62,584 bases of DNA from Pelargonium nanum (lineage: Eukaryota; Streptophyta; Magnoliopsida; Geraniales; Geraniaceae): assembly GCA_036897485.1 (NCBI GenBank), contig JAYMTF010000053.1, forward strand, positions 1-62,584, read 5' to 3'. Below, piece by piece: positions 1 to 13,323 of the stretch (its first letter is position 1; each line of letters opens with the position of its first letter). Under the pieces are notes generated by a model. The model saw only the letters and a program-made list of their open reading frames with translations, did no database searches and was not told the origin of the DNA. The position numbers and the translations under genes are program-made.

Positions 1-1239
1 AGAATTAGAAGAGGTACATGGAAAATACCGAAATTATAAGTATCACAGCTTCAGCTGTGTGTTTATTTAATATGCTAAAAAAACTAACGAACCAGAGGAA
101 CAATCAGGTCCCCAAAGGGGTCGCGCACTCACATTACGTAAGCGGCCGTTTTCCTTAGTCAGAGTGAGGCTTTAGGTTTCCTTTATTATGCTATGTGTCC
201 TTTTACAGGATTTTTGCCTCCTTGACTATAATAATTTTAATTCAATCTCATGGCAAGAAATACTACCCCATATTTGTAATCTTGTAAGGCATATCTTTCA
301 ATTCAGGATTAAACAGATAAAGTACCTATTTATCCTCAAGAACCTATGAGGTTTCTCTTATATGGGAATACTCTGAAGTCAAAAATTACGATCAAGATCA
401 GAGACAATTCATTTTTGGTACGGTTGTGGGTTCTAATCATGCGACTTCCTAAAATTACTGCAGGAATGTAGTTTCGTTTAAAGCTAAAGTTTACATAGTG
501 TCTGTAAATTAAAATATTTGGAAGGAATATAGGCCTTATCCCACAGAGCTTACCCAACAAATTGACTAGCAGAAGGAACGGCAAGGTGCGTATGTCCTAT
601 AATTCTTAAATTGTTTGACTCTGGATAGAGAGTGGAAAGGTTTAATACGAGAGTCACAATTATATAGTATCTCGATAACCATGAAAATAAGCCAGTGTAC
701 TGAATAAGAAAATCTATACCCCTTTACTTTTTATAATGGTATAAAGCAATGTATACAATGACTGAGTGTTAATAAACTTTGAACAAGACTCACTGAATAT
801 ATTTGTAGGATTCCGAGGCAATATGAAACTTACTTTAGTAGGTAAGATTCGTTCCTTTAATTACTAAAGCAAATTTGTTGCTTTACTGGATATCCCATAT
901 ATATAAGTAAGTTTTAGCTTGTAAGTTTATAGAATAAAGGAGAACTGGTCAGTAGAGATTACAACTATTTTTAGTTTGTCTTTTTCTCGTAGGGAAATTG
1001 ACCCGCACTTGTATAATTCCCGTCTTGTTTTTTTAAGAGAACACTAGTAAGTTAACCGAATCAAATTATGCTTTTTTACGGGTTTTAAGTATAAAAAGCA
1101 GTCAAAGTAGTCAAGTCGGTGGCTAAATCTTCTTCAATAATTAAGCAATTCAAGTATATTTTAAGTCATTCTAAAAAGTTTAGTAGGAAATAAACTGGAA
1201 TTAATAAAGCAAAGAGTTAAGATTATCCTCAATTATGCT
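1..1239. other. No gene recognised
   Basis: AT-rich sequence without a supported gene. The only distinct structures are two short hairpins near the start: a 7-bp perfect stem at 44-59, and a CCCC-AAA-GGGG stem around 107-120. The 82-codon minus-strand frame at 336-584 has no recognisable domain and is of a length expected by chance here. Confidence 0.6.
44..59. repeat. Perfect hairpin, 7-bp stem
   Basis: CACAGCT and AGCTGTG are separated by only two bases, which makes a 16-base inverted repeat. No T run follows it, so it is not a classical terminator. Its role is unknown. Confidence 0.6.
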
Positions 1240-1313
1240 GGGATTGTAGTTCAATCGGTTAGAGCACTATCCTGTCAAGGTAGAAGCTCTGGGTTCGAGT
1301 CCCAGCAGTCCCG
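1240..1313 (+). tRNA. trnD-GUC: tRNA-Asp(GUC), intact
   Basis: This is a full cloverleaf of 74 bases that decodes GAY codons. The acceptor GGGATTG pairs with CAGTCCC and the discriminator base is G. The D stem is GTTC/GAGC. The anticodon stem is CTATC/GGTAG (one T-G pair) around the loop CTGTCAA, which gives anticodon GTC. The T stem CTGGG/CCCAG is perfect around TTCGAGT. It is close to plant and algal organelle trnD. No CCA is encoded. Unlike most tRNA-like loci in this window it has no copy of the AATCACTTA motif upstream. It is one of the two best-preserved genes in the window. Confidence 0.95.
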
Positions 1314-3342
1314 AAAAGGTATAAAAAGTGGCTTTACTATGCATAGTAGGATGAAAAATCAGCTGACAATGCCCGAAACTACTTGTGCATTACGATATAC
1401 AGCAATATAGACATATTTTAGTTTTTAAAAACTTGGTAAATAAGTCCTTTAGTAAAGTACAGATCCCCACAAGGGGAGACTGGGCGGAAGTAGTCTAGTT
1501 ATAAAGATTTAAGTTTTTTCTGTTTGTTTAAGCAATTTAGACTATGAATGGGGGTCGTACCTATATATCTCAAAAAGTATTCTTGAAAAGGGGCATGTAA
1601 GGTCTCTAAAGCCTCAATATTATTTTCATTCTGTCATTGTTTTCATATAAATGAATTGTTAATGGTCGAACCATTAAGTGTAGGACTCCTCTTTATTGTA
1701 TTTCTGTTTTTGATTGGTATGATAGCACTAGGCTTCCCATTTTAGCACTAGATCAATAAGCTATCTCATTTAGGTGCTTTTGTGGCTCGAATTAGCAGGA
1801 AACTCTGTAAATTCTTAACTTAAGTGTTCCTTTTGATGCATCTTTATGTATTATTCTCAACTCCTTGGGAGATTTTCCATAGTTGTACTTACCTGCAGTG
1901 CCTACAATAATCCAGCTGTTGCAGGTTCCCTTTTAGTATCTGATCATTGTTATTACTCAAATTTCTGATTGAAAATTGGTAGGAGACACGCGTACCTTAC
2001 AAATGTGAGTAGCTTGCCCTATGCTGATTAGAGTCTATATTTGAATTAGATTGTATAATTTTTGTTACCAGGTGCTTAATTGTTTTCTTTACATTCCAAA
2101 AAACACTTCAAGATAGACTCTCTTTTATGACAGCTGCATCCCTTATTTAGTAGATTCTTAGAGTATTTCTGATCTAATAACAATAGTATTTCCGCCATAA
2201 GTTTTGCTTTTTAGAGGTTTCTTTAGTATATTAACTCCTTTTGATTATCAACGGACAGTCTCCTGCTCTCTTTTTTAAAAGTTCTGGGCGGGGGTATAAG
2301 GAATCCAATGAATTGTTATTTACATAATGGTATTTTGGGCTGTAGTTGTGCCTTCTACTGCCTGTATTCTAATACTCTTTTCTATAGCATAAGTTTATTT
2401 TAAGGTGTACTAAATATTGATTCAGACCCCTTTCAGTATTGGTTTTACCCTTTATAGAAGTCTAGTCGGACAGTTTCCTGAGCCTTTGATGCGATAACTT
2501 TCCTTTGGTTAACTATTTTTAATGAGTTTATTAGTTTTCATCTTACCATAACTCGAGTTGTCATATAATAGATCACATAGATTCATAAATTCAATCTAAC
2601 TTTAAAGGGAAATCTTCTTAAAACGGTTTGTATAGAACAGTTTAGGTCCTAAAATAAGGAATACAAATGAAACCTCAAATTAATCAAATAAAGTGACTCT
2701 GCTTTTATTCATCCACGGCAATTAAGTATCCTCGTAAAATTCTTAACTCAACTACCTAACTCATGTATTTTTCAGTTAAAAGGATACCCTTAGAGCTTTC
2801 GGATAAAGTTAGAATCCATAAATTTTAGTTTAAGCAAAGTGGGCTCAGTTTGTTATAACAGGGAAACCCTTGAATAATTCGCAAAGAGATAGACTCCAAA
2901 GGGGTATTGCCTGAATAAGTAAAGTATATACCTAAGTAAAACAGTCCTTATCTGCCAGAACAAATAAAGAATTCCTATATAGTCAAATTCACTAGATTTA
3001 TCTATATTTGTTTGAAAAACCTCTAAACCAGTAAGCGCGAAAAGGTTTTAGATAAAAATTACACGAAGAGGTTCAAGGTGATTTTAAGAGGATCCCCATA
3101 TATAGGATATTTAGGGCAGCCCCCATTCACTGCAGCGCTTTTAGCTGCTTCACAGCAACACTAAATCTTTTTCCACGGATGGATATGACAATTTAAAATA
3201 TATTACTACCTCGACTCTTTGTATAAGGTAGAAGAAAATAGTAGGCTTAAGTACGTTTATAGGGGGGCCTTCGTTGTTAACAAATGAGGTTTGTAATTAG
3301 GCCCATCTTTACTCACAATCGGGGAGATTTTACGTGGTTATG
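1314..3342. other. No gene recognised
   Basis: Two kilobases of AT-rich sequence with stops in all frames and no tRNA signature that I can support. A 14-base sequence recurs with one difference at 2252-2265 and 2467-2480 (CGGACAGTYTCCTG). Nothing else stands out. Confidence 0.6.
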
Positions 3343-3358
3343 AAATCACTTGAATAAA
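3343..3358 (+). promoter_or_regulatory. AATCACTT motif upstream of tRNA-like locus
   Basis: AAATCACTTGAATAAA is a copy of the recurrent element. It lies about 128 bases upstream of the T-arm at 3471 and on the same strand. See the finding on this motif. Confidence 0.6.
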
Positions 3359-3421
3359 AAAAATTTTTAACCCGTCATTCGAGTAGTAAAGTGCAGGAAG
3401 TTTCTTTCTCCTCCCAAGTTT

Positions 3422-3496
3422 AGATCCTATAATTCTTTGTTAGAGCACGAGCCTCGTCTATCTAAAGTCATGGGTTCGGATCCCACGAGCTGTCTA
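3422..3496 (+). tRNA. Degenerate tRNA-like locus
   Basis: The sequence shows a D-arm 3' half (TTAGAGCAC, from 3440) and a T-arm TGGG-TTCGGAT-CCCA at 3471-3485 with four good pairs. The acceptor 3' side would be about GAGCTGTC, but no complementary sequence exists on the 5' side. The anticodon region (3450-3462) forms no clear 5-bp stem, so I do not assign an identity. The motif copy at 3343 supports it as a member of the tRNA set. It could be a pseudogene or a tRNA that needs editing. Confidence 0.5.
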
Positions 3497-4537
3497 CCTC
3501 TACTTTTTTTTAAGCTTTCTACACTAACCACAAAGATAGAGTACTTCATCGTCGATAAGACTTTCTAGAGATCGTGCAAAGAATTTTCCTCTCATTGCCT
3601 AGTCTTCTAGTTACAGCAAAGGGACGTCGTGCCTACTTTTCACTGTATCTCTTCTAGGATTAGCCAGCCTAAAAAGAGATACTCGCGGATCGTCCCATAC
3701 AAACTCCCAGGAATTCTCTAATTCTCTAAAAATTATAGCATTACGACTATTAATAGTAAAAATAAAACAATTTCACGTTGAATGGGGCCGAAGAACTAGT
3801 AAATTATTCAAATGCTACGTCTTTTCTTTTACTAAGCCAGAAGAAGTAGAAGTTTTAACACTAGCCACGCTAAAAGTCTACACCGCATGCCTTGTCATAA
3901 GTCCTGTTCGTATATTTATCTAATTCAATTTCTCATTTATCCTTTTTCTCTTTCGTCGTAAGTGTAGAGAAAAGACTAAGGTCTGATTCGTCGCCAGACT
4001 AAAGCCCTCTTATCAAAACTGAACTAACGAAAAGAAAGCTTCCTTGAGTCATATATCAGTGTCCAAGAATTTAACTCTATTCCCCACTTAGTGCAACAAG
4101 AAAGGTTTTCTAAATCGTCATCAACTGCAAAGAAGAAATGTATATCTGCTTAGGCCTTGATCAAGTCTTAGGTGTTTATAGACGACGCGTGTAAAGTGAA
4201 ATTAGCCTCTTCCCTTTACTATGACCGACAGGGGTCCCAGTCGTTTTATCTAGCGCTTTTTATTTCTTTTTATAGACTGGACTTGAGCCTACGCGGATCA
4301 TACATAGCTTTACCTGTTTTTAATTAAGCTCTCGATTTTACTTTTTATGGGTTTTGCAGAAGCTCTATTAGGATAAGTATACCGTAATTTACAGGGTTAG
4401 GTACGCTTTTATGAGGTACTTTACGGGTTAAATTAAGCCCGATAACAAAGGTTATAACTAGGAGATTCCTTATTTACACTGAGTAGCGTTCTTTAATTAA
4501 CAGCGTATTTTGTGTCATCGAATACTTAATCTACTTA
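3497..4537. other. No gene recognised
   Basis: AT-rich sequence with stops in all frames. I see no RNA gene, repeat or coding signal. Confidence 0.55.
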
Positions 4538-4612
4538 CGAGTACTGAGGTTTTGAACCTTCGAGTCATAGCTTTTCTAGAAGGTGCATTAGATCCAGTTT
4601 GGGTAAGTAGTG
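4538..4612 (-). tRNA. Degenerate tRNA-like locus
   Basis: On the minus strand the sequence reads GAAGG-TTCAAAA-CCTCA, a T-arm with the inner AGG/CCT pairs, at 4544-4562. Acceptor and anticodon stems are not convincing and identity is unknown. A motif copy lies about 115 bases upstream on the same strand (4657-4672), which is the main support. Confidence 0.35.
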
Positions 4613-4656
4613 GAAACCTTCTGCTTCCAAAATAAAGGAGCAGATTTCGATTTAGT

Positions 4657-4672
4657 TTATAAAAAGTGATTT
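4657..4672 (-). promoter_or_regulatory. AATCACTT motif upstream of tRNA-like locus
   Basis: On the minus strand this reads AAATCACTTTTTATAAA, with the same spacing and orientation relative to the T-arm at 4550 as the other copies. Confidence 0.45.
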
Positions 4673-4679
4673 CATTAGA

Positions 4680-7600
4680 CCCCTCTTCGAAGCACTTACT
4701 GTTTTCTTAACTTGGCTGTTAAATCTAAAACACGGCAATCGAAAAGTGTCTGAAAACTTGGGTTTTAACCTGAATCCTGAAAAGACGATAACTCTCGTTT
4801 TAGGCAAGAATTAATAAGATGTCTTTTTAATTTCAAAGTATTTTTAAGGAATTAATGTAACTCAAAAGCTTATGTAGAAAATATGTCCTATAATATCTTC
4901 TTTATTGCTTTCAGGACAGGATTAGAAAAGGAGCTCTTGTCTTTTCCTGCAGCTAAGTCTCTGTCTTATTTCAGGAAGGGTATAAAAGAAAGGGAAACTC
5001 CTTCTTTTAGTGCTCTTTCTTGGAAGAGGTAGGTAATAAAGGAGGAGTTAAAGCCTTCCTATATACTTCAGATATACCAGGACTTTGTAATAACAAAAGG
5101 CTCGTATTTTTGCGGGCAAGCGCTAGGTTTAGAGACTAGGTAATTCTACATGTTCTGGGGGGTAGTAAACGGAATACAAAACTCTTGTTATCTGAGTATA
5201 TGCTTACGGTTCTGTTGTAAATTCTGAGACTCCGGTTTCCCCTACTAACAGTTTTGAGTTATCCTATAAGTGTTTAGTGAGATTGCTTTTGTTCATTAAC
5301 TTAGGAATAGTTTTCCAGCTATGATTTAAAGGAAAAGGGTATCTCTTATGTTGAAGCTATCAAAAAGGTGTTTACTCTTACTTTAGTAACAAGTTATACG
5401 TATAAATGAGTATCAGGCCCTAGAAATTTGACACAGGTTAAATATACATAGGTAATAAGTGTCTCCTTTATTTAATATATTAACGTTCTTTTACGGATTT
5501 AGTAAGAGAGTTCAGAGAGACATGATTTTAATAAAATTGCTTTAAGTTCTACAATCAAGAGCATCTAATTAAGGTCGGGCATAGGAAGAAGCTCTTACTG
5601 AAAAAGAGCTATCAGACTTGAGACGAGGTTATAACTATTTTATAATACAGGTTTTCCTTCTGTCCCTTTACAAATTTAATTTGTCTTATGAGCAGTCAAG
5701 TAGGATTTGGAACCTATGTATAGACCAAAAAATATATAGAATTTCCCGACACGGAGTCATTATAAACCTGTATTCAGGGATGTAGTGCAGTGACACTAAG
5801 TTTCTTAATTAGATTGTTTAGTCTGCATTATGAGTTAGTATATTAAGTCAAAAGATTCCGACATAGTAAAAGGTTTTTATTCTTGTTAATACTATTCGTA
5901 ACTATGTAATAAAATAGAACTTATTTATTGGCAAAAGCTCAAGTATCTTTCGTTTTCTGTGATTAAAATGATATCACGAGATCGATCGAGAATCTAATTG
6001 TTATATCTCTACGCTAAAGTTGTTATTTACTGCTTCGAACCACCCCTCCGATCCTTGAGTGATTGAATACAGCCAACAAATTTTTAGTAAAAGCTTATTA
6101 ACCTCTTCCTTTTTTAAGTAACTTTCCAGAGTCGCTACAAAATACACCCAAGAAGTGTTTTTTATTCTATCTAAGCAAGCGCTCGACTACAGAATAAAAG
6201 CCTCGCCAGTCTTATCTTAAATTCTGACTATGGTTTTAGTAAAAAGGAACTAGAATCCTTATTTACATACTTTCAAAAGGGAGAGTCGTTTTTGTGAGCC
6301 CCGTATTTTTTCAATTTTCTGATTAGCTCGAATAGTCTTTATGTTCTATTATGTATATATAATTGTGCTAATTGAGATATCTTAAAACTCCTTACTCCGA
6401 GTTATTTTAATCCCTTCTAGTTTAGGTTTATCCATCGAAAGAGTCTTGTTGCGGAGAATCCTTCCTTATTTCCGAGAAGTTTATTAGAGAATCTCTAAAA
6501 CCTATATGGGATTCTGTTAAAAAAGCTTAGGTTTGCACTAATCGTGCCTCTTTTCAAAAACTTTCAGTATACTTACTAACAATATTTTAATTCAAACGAG
6601 TAGATCTTGCTTTGAAACTAATATTGCTAATTAGCTTTTCCCTATTAGTTTACTAAGACAAGCAAAAAGTACCTCTTTAACTTACTAATGGTAGTGAAAA
6701 CTAGAGGGGCCTTATATTCTTTAATCAACGAGTCTATACATTTTTCTAAATATTAACCGGATTTAGTATTAGCAGCACAAGTTTATTTGGGTCTTATAGG
6801 ATCTAAGGAAGTGAGTGTTAGGGTATATAATCTCATAGGCGGGCTTCTTGTCTCCGACACGAATTGTCCGACAAAAGCATACTTTATTAGGTCCATTTAT
6901 ACTTGCTTGAGGTTCTTGTTTATCCAGCTAGAGCCTGATAATTAAGAAAATTTCAGTTAGATAGGCCGCCGTTGGATAGGCGTAAAAAATACCATATTGT
7001 AAATTCTTAGCTTCAAGCTTTTCAAAAAGCTCCTCTTTTAAATAGTAATGTAGAATTGTTAGACAAATTTGTAATATACTACCCAAGTTTTCTATTTCAG
7101 TAATCTAACTTTAACAGACAAATATGAATCGTTAGCTAATATCGGAAGTTCTTTGGCAACCATAACCCCTATCCTTTAGCTAGAAACATTGTACAATACC
7201 CCAATTCAAAATCAAGTAGCCATTTATGACACTCTTGTTGTCAGTACTTGCACACTCCCAAGACTGGATCCTATAGAAGAAAAATTAGAGAACTAATGAA
7301 TGAAATTATGAGGCTGCTTTCTTAAGTTTCTGGTTAGTTATCTAGTGATTTTTCCTGAAAATGTAACTATGAAAGGTATCTTTACAAATGCAAATTATCA
7401 AAGTTTAAAAGGGTTTAATCCACATCACGCGGTAGCAGTATTACTTATAATTTTGTTTAAACCAATTCGAAGAAGCCTTTAGTTATTATTTAGATATAGA
7501 GTTCTGTCTATTTTATCAGATAAAGAATTTATATAAGAAGCTCTTCACTAAAGGTTCCAGAAATAGTAGTGATCAAAGGGGATACCCTCTTAAGTTATTC

Positions 7601-8064
7601 GTAAAATTACACCAATAGGGAATGCTTGAGACAAGCTTAGTGTACTAGAAACCCCCTCCTTTGTAAAATATAGAGGTTCTTTTCAAAGCATCCCGCGAGA
7701 CCTTAACACGAAATGACTCTAATATAGCTTAATGCTTATTAGACTACGAACTAACCCGAGCTTTCGTTATCACAAAAAAGACTACAAAAACATAAGACAA
7801 AAACCTTCGTAAATTAGAATGTGCTTATTCACCCAAGATCTAAATAGGAATTTCAAATACAGCAAGAGTTTTTAACTTAAAAATTCGCGTAGTTAGCTTT
7901 AGCGAAGTAATGTATTCATACAATATACCAAAGCACTTGTAGTATCTAATATAAGATTAGTTAGCTGTTCTATTTAGTCACTCTAAACGTTGGTTCGAAA
8001 GGGCTAGATTTATGACTCTATGTACAGCATTTTAGAATGTAAAAGTCTAATTCGAGACGCCGGA
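4680..8064. other. No gene recognised; two weak tRNA-like T-arms
   Basis: Mostly featureless AT-rich DNA. At 5699-5718 the minus strand reads ATAGG-TTCCAAAT-CCTAC, a T-arm with an 8-base loop but without a convincing cloverleaf around it. At 6030-6045 the minus strand has GTGGTTCGAAGC, which is weaker still. A motif-like copy (TTATCTAGTGATTTTT, minus orientation) sits at 7338-7353 with no tRNA beside it. Confidence 0.4.
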
Positions 8065-8085
8065 TAAAATCACTTATTAATTAAG
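8065..8085 (+). promoter_or_regulatory. Orphan AATCACTT motif
   Basis: AAAATCACTTATTAATTAAG fits the consensus. No supported tRNA T-arm follows within 200 bases; GATTCAAC near 8168 is too weak to call. Confidence 0.3.
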
Positions 8086-8429
8086 AGAAATCTTAATTTA
8101 AGATATTAAATAGCATTTGTTACTGGAATCCATTTGAAACTCTATTGTTATCAACAGCATATCTATCTTTCTGATTCAACTTTGCTTAGTTTTTTTGCTC
8201 AGTCTACTCTAAAAAGATACGCTCAATAGACACTTAAGGAGGTATTTAAAAGTAAAAGTTACTTCTAATAAATCAGAGAATGCTTGCTTAAAGGTTGTAA
8301 CGATCCAAGAGTGGTGTAAAGTCCAGATTAAAAAAGGGTAGTTTTTTACCTTATCTCGGTGAAGACTTATTTGATAGTCGCAGTGTAGAGTGACCCGCTT
8401 TTGTGTATGAAAAGTTTACTTTCTTTTTC

Positions 8430-8530
8430 ATCAAATACGATTTGAACCGTTGACATCCTTCTAAATGGAGTTGCGTTTTAATTTAAATTAAGATCATAAG
8501 CTACCCTCTCCTTGTTCAGCCGAGCCAATC
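8430..8530 (-). tRNA. Degenerate tRNA-like locus
   Basis: The minus strand shows GTCAACGGTTCAAATCGT at 8436-8454. Only a 3-bp ACG/CGT stem closes the T loop. Upstream sequence contains GGCTCGGCTGAACAAGG-like D-arm material, but no full cloverleaf can be drawn and the anticodon is uncertain. The clean motif copy at 8591-8608 is the strongest reason to list it. Confidence 0.4.
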
Positions 8531-8590
8531 CTCAAAGCCCGTCTTACTTCTATGCTTAGGTAGGGTCCCGTATAACATTTACGAGATATG

Positions 8591-8608
8591 CTCTATCTAA
8601 GTGATTTT
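8591..8608 (-). promoter_or_regulatory. AATCACTT motif upstream of tRNA-like locus
   Basis: On the minus strand this reads AAAATCACTTAGATAGAG, an essentially perfect match to the consensus. It lies about 160 bases upstream of the T-arm at 8445. Confidence 0.6.
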
Positions 8609-8609
8609 G

Positions 8610-11600
8610 TTTTCAATCAATGGCTATTACTATAATCTTGCCGAAAAAGGTAAGGGTACTAAATTAAATTAAATTTACAAAAAGTGGTGGTCATGAAAAG
8701 AAATAAGAAAATTTTAGTTGTTATAAAGCATACAATTTTCGGCAGGAGTTTTTGTTTTAACTCTTTGTCGATACACCATATAAAAAGAATATAGAGATTG
8801 ACAAAACACTCCACGGATCAGGACTATATCATCTTAGGATTCCTCGTAATAACAGAATTTAGTGTACAGACCGACACACCGTAATCAGTAGAAGTGTAAT
8901 TATTTTATAACCCCTTATCCTTATTTCCGAGTTTCTATTATATAGAATACTTTTACCTATAACTCGGATATTATCCTTATTACTTTTGTCTCTTCGGCTT
9001 CGGATATCTTTAGATTCCGCCTATAATAGAATGACAACTTTACGAGTATTAAGTTAGAGAACCTTGAAGGAAACCTAACTCGAAGTAAGAGAGAGTTTTT
9101 AGAATCTAGATCTTAAAGTTGACAGCATTTCCTCATCATATATACTTATACTTGAATAGCTTATAAATTATAAATAGAAGAAGTGGTAACGCTCGATACC
9201 ACACATCCAAAGCCTCCTTTTTTTAGGAAAGTAACAAGTTTTTAACAAGATTTGACTGCAGTGTCTATTACTTTTATAATGATTTCCTGTTTTTATCTTG
9301 GTATATCTGCTATAACCCTCTATATCTAGTAAACTTTCTTATCCTTCTTCTACGAAAAAATGAAATGTCAAGGAGTACTTGCCCAACTAGGAATGCCCTT
9401 AAGTGAGTAAACTGCTAAAAGGTAGGGTTCTGATGGATCTCCTCCAAAGGAAGATTTTTATTTAAAAGTTCTTTTAAACCCCTCTCTTAGTGAAATAAAT
9501 CCTATATTTAAACTAGTACTTTTAGCTTATGAAGACAAAGGGCTTATAGTAAGACATAATATTAAAGCTTGCGTATAGGAATACTATTCGGCCAACTAAA
9601 TTTTAGTTTCTTGTTGTAAAAAAGGTATTCCGTGCATGTTAGGAAGCTGTCTAATGAATCAGAAGGTTTCTTTTGGAAAGGTCTTTTCCAGTTTAATTTA
9701 TTTAAAAAGCGGAGTTCTTTCTTTAGCTGTGGATATACATTGCTTAAAATTGACAGTTTCATACAGGATATAAGTATTAAAGATGACGAGTAATAAACCA
9801 TACTTTTCATTTATGTAATGAATTTAGTTATTGTTTCAGGGGTAGTTAACAATTAAATCAGTAAAGGATCTCCTTATTAACACGGGTTTACTTTTAAGCC
9901 GGGTAGTATAATTGATAAAAGATTTTTTTTCTAGCTGACAAATTCTTGCGCTAAGTGCAGTTTTCTAAAACTAAGGAGGGTTTTTTGCCTCAATAAATCT
10001 TAGGAATAGGTTTCCTTAATAGCTCTTGTAAAAACTAACTAAGAGATATCCACGAAATACTCATTTTGTATGAGCGAGGTTTTTTAACACAATTCATAAA
10101 ATTGAAACCCCTTGGAATTCTTAAAACTCGAAATATCAAGCTTGGAAAAGGGATCACTAAAATATAACCGAATTTGCTAAACAAAGTCTTGTTAACAGAA
10201 TCCTTTCATTTTCATGGATAGCGCCTTTACTAAATAAGTTTCCTGCTGTGTTGCTATGTCCACTGGTTTAGATAATAGGAATTAAATGTACTAAGTATGA
10301 CACGATTCCTCTTTAAAACAGTATAAATATACCCACTAATAGGCACTAACTTTAGAAAAAGGATATACCTTCTTAAAAAAGGTATTCCCCTTACGTCTTA
10401 GTAAAACTCTTTTTAGTATATGGCAATCTAAGGAAATTTAATTATCCAGGACCCTACAAACAAGAATAAGCAGTATTATCATAAGATAAAGAAGACCCAC
10501 AATACCACTATACAATAGTAAATTGAATAACCAAGCAGCGGGCTAATTACCTTGTTCAAGAGACTAAAATTCTATCTACAAAGAGTTAAGGAAAAGTCTC
10601 AATTCATTTCAGTTATAAGGCTAGCCTTAAAAGAAGCAACCAAACAACGCTTTAAAAGTAGTAAGGGTAGCACTAGTAAAACCTCTATGTTATTAATTTC
10701 AAAAAATATTATTATCATATCACTTCTTTATAAAAGGGTATACCTTTTATTACTCTGTTTTCAAGGCAAACCGATTAGGACGGGGGCCGCTTTTGTAATA
10801 GTAACTTTCTCTAGCCAGTGCATTGAGGAGCTTATGTCAATAAACCAGGATAGCAGAAATAGATAGGTAGACGGCACGCACGGGCAGATGGCTTTAGGTG
10901 AAGGGATCCGTAGCGAGTACTTTCAGAGAGTTAAAGTACCCCTAGAATTCAACTTAGTAGAACTTCCCTTTTTAACGCTACGCCGTATGTTTCAAGTTCT
11001 ACCCGCTTTAGTTGACACCTTGAAGAAAAAAAGATACTTAACAAAGAAGAAGTACAATAAGATTTAGTATTGTACAAGGTATTACTTGGAAGCGCTCTCT
11101 TATATATATATTAGGAGACTGGAAAAGTCGTTAGTGTAGATAATTTCAGGCTATAAGGAAATCTTTTTGATTAAGGAAAAGTTTTTTGTTTTATACATCC
11201 AAAGTACAAAGTAATAGATTCCCTATATATCGTAGGGCTCTTATTTACCCATATTAGAATGGCTGCGAAAAGACCTATAATTTTCCGAGGGGATCTTAGT
11301 AAAGGCTCTCTAATTTACTTTTACTAGTCGGGTTTTTAATAATATTTATGTTATGATATGAAGAGTACTCGTTATAGGCTAGTTATGTATTTGACATGGT
11401 AATAATTGAGGTCTGAAGCACGAAATCTTTACAAGAATCCTGTATCTCTTGACTTAGGATAGGGGTATGTGCTACTAAGGGCAGTCTCTAAAAGGGATTC
11501 TATATTCGTTATTATAAAGAGTTCTCTCTACATTTTATTTTATTAGGAGTTCCCAGAATACGCTTCTCTTAAAGCTCCTTGTCGGGATATTAATCATAGC

Positions 11601-13220
11601 TAGGACTTAGCCTCTTTCACTATTCTAAAAGCACCGGAGGATTTACAAGGAAATCTTGATGTATAAAACAGTAATGGCACATGTCTTTTTACCCGGGTTT
11701 TTGGCTTTTCGTGTAACATACTTATAAGTCTTTAGTTATACCTTGGTTTCGTAGCTCGTCTTTTAAGAATATAAATCTCAAATACCTGTTATTTAATTTC
11801 CTGGGGATAAAAAGTAGAAAGAGGAACAAATTTGTACTAGGATTCAAGACTTAAAAAATAAGGAAGATTCATCGCGTCGGGTATTGTTTTTAGGGTATAA
11901 TAGTACTTCCTTTTAGAGAGAGTTGTTCGGACATAAACATAAAAAACTGTAGGTTAGTTATATACTCTCAGTCCTTTTCAGATGAAGGTAAACTCTTAAG
12001 GAGATTCCGTGGCCGTTGTGTGCCTTATAACTTACTTTTAAATAATTTAACTTAAGGTTCCCCGGAGCGTAAGTCAAATACAAAGGAACTAAAGTATATT
12101 ACAAATTCCTTGATTTTTGGTTAACAAATTTTGGGTATTTTATATTATAACAACCCCAGGAAAGGTAGATAATTATAAAGTCTTCTGGAAACCCTTTATT
12201 GGAAACTTTACTAACTTGTGTAACTATAGCTGCTTCAAAACCCTCGAGGCATGGGAAGTACTTAGCTTTGTATTGAATGCATCTATACCTATAAGTAGTA
12301 ACTAAAACCTCGAAGCATCCAGATTCTTTAGTCAAGGTAAAGTACTAGTAACTTCCTTACAACTTGGTAAGTGCATGCCTGCAAAACTAGGTAGCTATAG
12401 ACTTAGGTCCAATATAACCTAGATAAATAGAAGAAAATTAAGAGTTAGCTCTAGAAAACTAAAGGGGATCCCTCTTTTGAGCACCCTTTACGACTTCGTT
12501 TTTGTGTATCTAACACAGAAATCTCTGCTTTTTTAAAAAAAGGGCACTTATAGCCAATATCTCAGTTCTGCCCCGAGGGTATAAATTCACTTGATAAAAC
12601 ATAAGTCGTGTAAATCCCTTTACAAATGTCTAAAATGCTCCTTAATTCTGTATTTATAGAAAAACCCTTTTTGGTGATAAAAGCTATGCGGGGTGTTCCT
12701 TTATTGAAGTCTCAGCAACCAAAAATTAGCATTCTATTTGAGATTAAATCCGTTACAGGACACCTTTTTATAAGAAAAGAGGTTAATAAAAACACCTCGA
12801 AAACAAACGAAATTTAAAGAAATAATCATACATAGGATGCTCTTAAAGGTATTGGCCGTAGAATAGGGATGACCAGTATGTAACTTCTTAACTAGAAACT
12901 GTAAGCTGGATACAAATAAACATAGAAACATCCAGGGAGGATAATATTTTAGTAGGAATATAGTAATACTAAAAAAATACTTCAAAGCATACTTAATTTA
13001 CATTACCCCTTTTTTTCTTCTATATGTTGCTATCCTCCTATGTTTGTTGTACTGGGAAAAGAACACGATTAAAAATATATTTTAAGTACAGCTTTTCGTA
13101 CACTTTGAAAATACCAGAATATAGATAAACAACTATAAGGGCACCAAAATTTTAGTACGGGAGATCTACCAGAAACCTCGGTTTTATTAACCAAACACGT
13201 ACCGAAGCTTTTCAAGGTTC
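8610..13220. other. No gene recognised
   Basis: This 4.6-kb block includes the longest open frame in the window (10552-10866, 104 codons, TTG start). It is Lys-rich and hydrophobic in patches, has no recognisable motif, and is compatible with chance. Opposing frames at 12099-12335 and 12117-12305 overlap and cannot both be genes. The 63-codon ATG frame at 12626-12817 is hydrophilic but unrecognised. I see no RNA gene or repeat. Confidence 0.5.
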
Positions 13221-13221
13221 T

Positions 13222-13310
13222 CCTAAGATGCCGGGATTTGAACCGCTGAATTAAAGGCAGTTGCAATAGTGATTGAACAAATGAGAGTTGAACAGGTTTG
13301 TAGATTCTTT
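13222..13310 (-). tRNA. Degenerate tRNA-like locus
   Basis: On the minus strand the sequence reads AGCGG-TTCAAAT-CCCGG at 13229-13250. The inner GG/CC pairs hold and the outer ones do not. The 3' side continues as GGCATC, like an organelle tRNA acceptor end, but no matching 5' strand is present. Identity is not assigned. A clean motif copy lies upstream at 13324. Confidence 0.45.
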
Positions 13311-13323
13311 AATAAAAGATTTC

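Noticed and set aside
2252..2480. Two copies of CGGACAGTYTCCTG, one resembling the cox1 WTVYPP region
   Set aside because: The flanks of the two copies do not match each other or cox1, so it is too short to interpret.
10552..10866. Longest open frame (104 codons, TTG start)
   Set aside because: No recognisable domain, no ribosome-binding or promoter signal, and a length expected by chance at this base composition across six frames.
12099..12335. Overlapping open frames on both strands
   Set aside because: Mutually exclusive, unrecognised and short. Probably a local dip in stop codons.
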